A DNA stretch of 35,687 nucleotides from NCBI RefSeq assembly GCF_001282115.1, contig NZ_LJBR01000242.1:1-35687 (forward strand). The letters run 5' to 3'. Positions 32,934-35,687 of the stretch are shown piece by piece (position 1 is the stretch's first letter; each line of letters opens with the position of its first letter). This DNA comes from Streptomyces sp. NRRL B-24085 (lineage in GTDB: Bacteria; Actinomycetota; Actinomycetes; Streptomycetales; Streptomycetaceae). Both the position numbers and the translations under genes were made by a program. The notes under the pieces were generated by a model, which was not told the origin of the DNA, did no database searches, and saw only the letters and a program-made list of their open reading frames with translations.

Positions 32934-33354
32934 TAGGCCCATCGCCTGCCGAGCGCTGTCCCCGCCCCGCCCGCCGACCGCCGCGAGCGACGGCGAGCTG
33001 CCACACCGCTGGCTCTCGTGCACGCCGCCCGAAGGATCCTGGCCGAGACGGGCGACACCGCCGCGAGTATCCAGGTGATCGCGGACCGGGCGGATGTCGG
33101 CTTCGGCTCGTCTGCAACCACTTCACCTCCAAGGCGGAGTTGTTCGACGCAGCCGTCGAGGGCGCTTTGGAAGAGTTCGGCCTAACGTTTGATGAGCATC
33201 TGTGTGGATTGGAAGATCCGGCGGAGCTGGGCGTCCCGACCTGGACAGGGACGCCGCCGCAGCCGAACTGGCCGCCATGGCCCTGCGGATGCTGGGCCTT
33301 TCGCCGGGCGACGCCGAGGAGGTCGCACGGCGCCCGCTGCCCAGGATTGCCTGA
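32934..33354 (+). pseudogene. Frameshifted TetR-family regulator gene
   Basis: One frame gives LALVHAARRILAETGD then TAASIQVIADRADVGFGS. The next base is lost near 33110 and a second frame continues NHFTSKAELFDAAVEGALEE to EDPAELG. A third frame from about 33239 gives DLDRDAAAAELAAMALRMLG and SPGDAEEVARRPLPRIA, then TGA 33352-33354. Together they read as a TetR helix-turn-helix (ASIQ.IADRADVGFGSFYNHF type) with the end of the ligand domain. The whole is about 50-60 residues shorter than the family usual, so internal sequence is missing as well. The start is lost: a TAG at 32934 precedes the frame, and ATG 32928 is in another frame. It is divergent from the small ORF/amidohydrolase operon and is probably its former repressor. 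Confidence 0.85.
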
Positions 33355-33391
33355 AGGCCGCTGTCGCGACGCCGTGTACGACTTTGCAGGG

Positions 33392-33414
33392 CCGGGCCCC
33401 AGCGGGCAGCCCGG
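33392..33414 (-). terminator. Possible terminator of the sulfatase gene
   Basis: A 6-bp stem CCGGGC/GCCCGG with an 11-base loop, 34 bp past the sulfatase stop. Weak on its own. Confidence 0.35.
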
Positions 33415-33447
33415 TGTACGCGCCGACAGCGAGCAGAGCAGCGTTTC

Positions 33448-34908
33448 CTATGGCGAGTACGGCAGCAAGGTGGCGTTGATCCTCTCCCAAGCTGCCTTCA
33501 GGTCGGCCAGCAGCGCGGGTTCCTGCGCCGCCTTGTCGGCGCACTCACTGGGATCGGCCTCCAGATCGAACAGGACGTCCTTGCCACTGTTCGGGGGGAT
33601 CTTCGCGGTGGTGGCACGGTGGTACTTCCACTTGCCGCGGCGCAGCGCTCGTTCGCGCCTGTTGCGCCAGAACAGATCACGTTGGGGAGCGACCTGTCCC
33701 CGCAGCAGGTAACCCGCCAGACTCATCCCGTCGAGCGGGGTGTCGGGTGCGGGGCGTGCACCAGCTACTTCGAGCAGCGTCGCCGTCCAGTCCGGGGTGA
33801 ACACGGGCACGTGACTGACCTGACCGCCATGCACACGGGCCGGCCAGCGCAGGATGTTCGGCACCCGGATGCCGCCTTCCTGGAGTGTCTCCTTCACGCC
33901 CGCGAAGGGCCAACTGTAGGAGAAACGCTCGCCCCCGTTGTCGCTGGAGAAGACGACGATCGTGTCGCCTGCCTGGCCGGAGCGGTCCAGGGCGTGCAGC
34001 ACCTGGCCGACAGCTCGGTCCATGCCCTCGACCATCCTCCGGTAGGTGTCCAGCGAGCCGCCGTCGAGATGAGCCAGCGCCAGCTTTGCCTTCTCAGGAG
34101 GAAGCACGCGCACGAGGCGCTCCAGACGGGCGGCCTCCTCGGTGTCTCCCTCTGCGATGAACGGCCAGTGCGCCGCCGTGAAGTTCAGGTTGAGCAGCCA
34201 GGGCTTGCGATGTCCGCGCGTGATGAAGTCACTCGCCCGCTCGGCCAGGACGTTGGTGTAGTACCGCAGGTCCTTGACGGAGGTTTCGCCCTCGTAGAGG
34301 TCGTAGCCCCCGCTCGTGTTGAGCTTGGAGTAGTACTCCAAGGCGCCTCCGAAGTTCCCGAAGAACTCGTCCCAGCCGGACTTGGTGGGCGCGTAGTCCG
34401 GCAGAGCACCGCAGTGCCACTTGCCGATCATTGCCGTGCTGTAGCCGGCTGCGCGCAACAGCGAGGCGAGAGTCGGGTGCGTGGGTTCCAGGCCTACTTG
34501 GTCGCCGTCCTGGATGGGCTCCTCAAGCCCTGCGGCGATGCGGCCCGGGTAACGCCCGGTGTACAGGCTCAGGCGGGTCGGCGAGCACTCCGACGAGCCT
34601 GAGTACGCGTCTGTGAAGCGCACTCCGCGCGCCGCGAGGCGGTCCAGGTTCGGGGTGTGGATGTGTCGCGCGCCGTAGCACGACAGGTCGGCGTATCCCA
34701 GATCGTCCGCCAGGATGAACAGGATGTTCGGCCGCCGAGAGGTCCGGCCTGCGGCGGCTTCGAAGGGGCGTTCCTCGGCTCCCACGGCTTCCGAGGCAGC
34801 TTGCGCCTGGGCCGGCAGCCCCATGGTGGCGGCGGTCACGGCTGCTGCACTGGCCCCCACGACTCCACCGAAACTCCGGCGGGAGACGGTCTTTCTGACA
34901 GGTGCCAT
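33448..34908 (-). CDS. Tat-exported type I sulfatase
   Basis: This 486-aa protein begins MAPVRKTVSRRSFGGVVGAS, a twin-arginine signal (R10, R11) followed by a hydrophobic segment and AQAQAAS. Metal ligands D68-D69 (LADDLGY) and the formylglycine motif C108-S-P-T-R (C-x-P-x-R, followed by LSLYTGR) mark a Cys-type sulfatase. SSDNGG and GKWH are further family motifs. Tat export fits the need for cytoplasmic conversion of Cys to formylglycine before folding. GAAGGAG lies 5 bases before ATG 34908, so I reject the 30-residue N-terminal extension. It hydrolyses sulfate esters, perhaps on polysaccharides. The promoter region carries palindrome S2. Confidence 0.92.
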   Translation of the reverse strand: MAPVRKTVSRRSFGGVVGASAAAVTAATMGLPAQAQAASEAVGAEERPFEAAAGRTSRRPNILFILADDLGYADLSCYGARHIHTPNLDRLAARGVRFTDAYSGSSECSPTRLSLYTGRYPGRIAAGLEEPIQDGDQVGLEPTHPTLASLLRAAGYSTAMIGKWHCGALPDYAPTKSGWDEFFGNFGGALEYYSKLNTSGGYDLYEGETSVKDLRYYTNVLAERASDFITRGHRKPWLLNLNFTAAHWPFIAEGDTEEAARLERLVRVLPPEKAKLALAHLDGGSLDTYRRMVEGMDRAVGQVLHALDRSGQAGDTIVVFSSDNGGERFSYSWPFAGVKETLQEGGIRVPNILRWPARVHGGQVSHVPVFTPDWTATLLEVAGARPAPDTPLDGMSLAGYLLRGQVAPQRDLFWRNRRERALRRGKWKYHRATTAKIPPNSGKDVLFDLEADPSECADKAAQEPALLADLKAAWERINATLLPYSP

Positions 34909-35114
34909 GTTCACTCCTTCTGACACGGGACTCCGGTCGCCGTACGCGTGTCGACACCGCCCGGTGCGACCGCGGGGAAGCGATCCGCGCGGCGGCACGG
35001 CTGAGCGGTGGACGCGTGCGCGGATTCCCGACGAGGAGCAGGGAGCGATCCCCGGGGCGACACCTGCCTGTGCTCTCTCGTTGAGGCCGGCTCACGTTTA
35101 CTGATGAAATGCTC
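34909..35114. other. Leader region of the sulfatase gene
   Basis: Contains the sulfatase RBS next to its start and, at the far end (from 35101), an AT-rich patch leading into operator S2. No supported gene. Confidence 0.5.
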
Positions 35115-35312
35115 TTAGATGATGAAGTCATCAGTCAAGGCGTAGAGCTGGCCTATTTCCGCGCCGTTACGGATCAGTGGCTCGGGTCGGTCCGCCCGGC
35201 TCGACGCATGCCGAGTGTCGACGTGGCCGTCGGCGCAGAAGACGTCCCAGGTGAGAGTCGGGACGGGGTGCCCGAGATACTGTCCTTCCGGCAGATCAGC
35301 GGCCGTATGCTC
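35115..35312 (-). pseudogene. C-terminal fragment of an unidentified protein
   Basis: A minus-strand frame ends at TAA 35115-35117 and reads LPEGQYLGHPVPTLTWDVF, then CADGHVD, then PLIRNGAEIGQLYALTDDFI. The residue mix looks like real protein, not a shadow frame, but I do not recognise the family. Upstream it dissolves into low-complexity Arg codons and the IS5 remnant, so the rest of the gene is absent. Confidence 0.4.
35120..35136. promoter_or_regulatory. Operator S2, TGATGAAGTCATCAGTC
   Basis: TGATGA-AG-TCATCA has perfect 6-bp arms. The 17-bp sequence differs from S1 at two positions only. A further TGATGAA half-site lies at 35102-35108. It is about 210 bp upstream of the sulfatase start. 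Confidence 0.7.
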
Positions 35313-35346
35313 TCTGCGCCGGCGGCCGCGGCGACGTAACAGGCGT

Positions 35347-35531
35347 TGTGGCAGGTGGCGGGACCATCGACAGGGGATCGACGGGATTCTGCACCGGGTG
35401 CGGACCGGCGTGCAGCGGTCGATTCCATGAGAGCCTGGGTCGCTCGCGGGGCGAGTTCACCACCAAGCTCCACCTGAGCGCGGACGGCCTGTGTCGCCCA
35501 CTGTCCCTGATCGTCCCGTCCGGCCAGCGGG
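35347..35531 (+). pseudogene. IS5-family transposase remnant with internal deletion
   Basis: 35353-35415 encodes RWRDHRQGIDGILHRVRTGV, the N-terminal DUF4096-like part of IS5-type transposases (usually followed by WRDLPERFG). From 35426 another frame gives LGRSRGEFTTKLHLSADG then LCRPLSLIVPSGQR, the start of the DDE domain. The roughly 60 residues normally between them are missing and the frames differ, so it is a dead fragment. Confidence 0.8.
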
Positions 35532-35609
35532 TCCCTCTACACCGCCGAACCCGGCAGCACCTCCGAAGATCGCCTCAAGCTCCTGGCCAGCCTCGCAGCA
35601 ACCCACCCC
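35532..35609 (+). pseudogene. C-terminal scrap of a MmyB-like XRE regulator
   Basis: Reads SLYTAEPGSTSEDRLKLLAS then LAATH, close to the conserved end of the MmyB-type ligand-binding domain of actinobacterial helix-turn-helix regulators (VVYTAEPGSPS...LLASWAA). It directly abuts the IS5 remnant in a different frame. The open frame runs on to the window end without a recognised motif. Confidence 0.55.
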
Positions 35610-35687
35610 CACGTGACAGAGCAGGCCGACCCGCCGCACCAAGCCGCGCGGTCAACGCACCCACCCCGCTCCGGCACCAGCGAAAAC

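Noticed and set aside
34909..34998. 30-residue N-terminal extension of the sulfatase
   Set aside because: It would bury the Tat signal inside the protein; ATG 34908 has an excellent RBS.
1..35687. CRISPR arrays, tRNA, rRNA, phage attachment sites, riboswitches
   Set aside because: None seen. The only periodic repeat is the four-copy operator array at 8587-8651, which has too short a unit and no spacers of CRISPR size.

Overview
The window is very GC-rich. It has tightly packed operons with ATGA and GTGA start/stop overlaps, GTG starts, Tat and Sec exported enzymes, and many regulators of families that are abundant in Streptomyces. I read it as a chromosomal piece of a Streptomyces or close relative. 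This is inferred from composition and gene content; there is no rRNA or other marker in the window.

Layout. (1) 1-4724: a plus-strand operon with the 3' part of a PF04909 amidohydrolase (sugar-lactonase type), then larA, larB, larC and larE. These encode a nickel-pincer-dependent racemase/epimerase and the three enzymes that build its cofactor. (2) 4888-7753: a CPBP membrane protease coupled to a NarL-type two-component system. (3) 7825-10165: a divergent TetR/MFS efflux pair separated by four operator-like palindromes repeated every 18 bp. (4) 10312-16000: a lysozyme-like protein, an 825-aa PAS/GAF/SpoIIE phosphatase with a C-terminal anti-sigma-type ATPase, a divergent HxlR/tautomerase pair, a frameshifted IS630 transposase remnant, and a secreted chymotrypsin-fold protease. 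(5) 16207-28677: a sugar (probably L-fucose) utilisation locus. (6) 29265-31456: a small secreted protein with an OmpR-type two-component system. (7) 31631-35687: an ACMSD-like amidohydrolase with a small partner ORF, a dead TetR gene, a Tat-exported sulfatase, then a scrap zone with IS5-family and MmyB-regulator fragments.

Region 5 is the most coherent system. A FadR/GntR regulator sits tail-to-tail with a minus-strand operon: binding lipoprotein, two CUT1 permeases, an enolase-superfamily sugar-acid dehydratase, a RhaM-type mutarotase and a lactonase. A second minus-strand operon holds a KduD-like SDR and a zinc dehydrogenase. An aldose 1-dehydrogenase-like aldo/keto reductase diverges from it, and a large secreted beta-helix protein resembling GH141 follows. 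Near-identical sites with core CATACGTATG lie at each transcription unit (about 16200, 22418, 24858 and 25970, plus a weaker copy at 25947), so they look like one regulon. The inferred route is extracellular release of a deoxysugar, import, oxidation to the lactone, hydrolysis, dehydration and oxidation of the 2-keto-3-deoxy acid. The lactonase gene is wrecked by two internal deletions and several frameshifts, while an intact homologue lies at the start of the window. No aldolase or diketo-acid hydrolase is present here.

A second regulatory story lies at 32.8-35.1 kb. Two 17-bp sites identical at 15 positions flank the starts of the amidohydrolase operon and the sulfatase gene, and the TetR gene that probably read them is now a frameshifted pseudogene.
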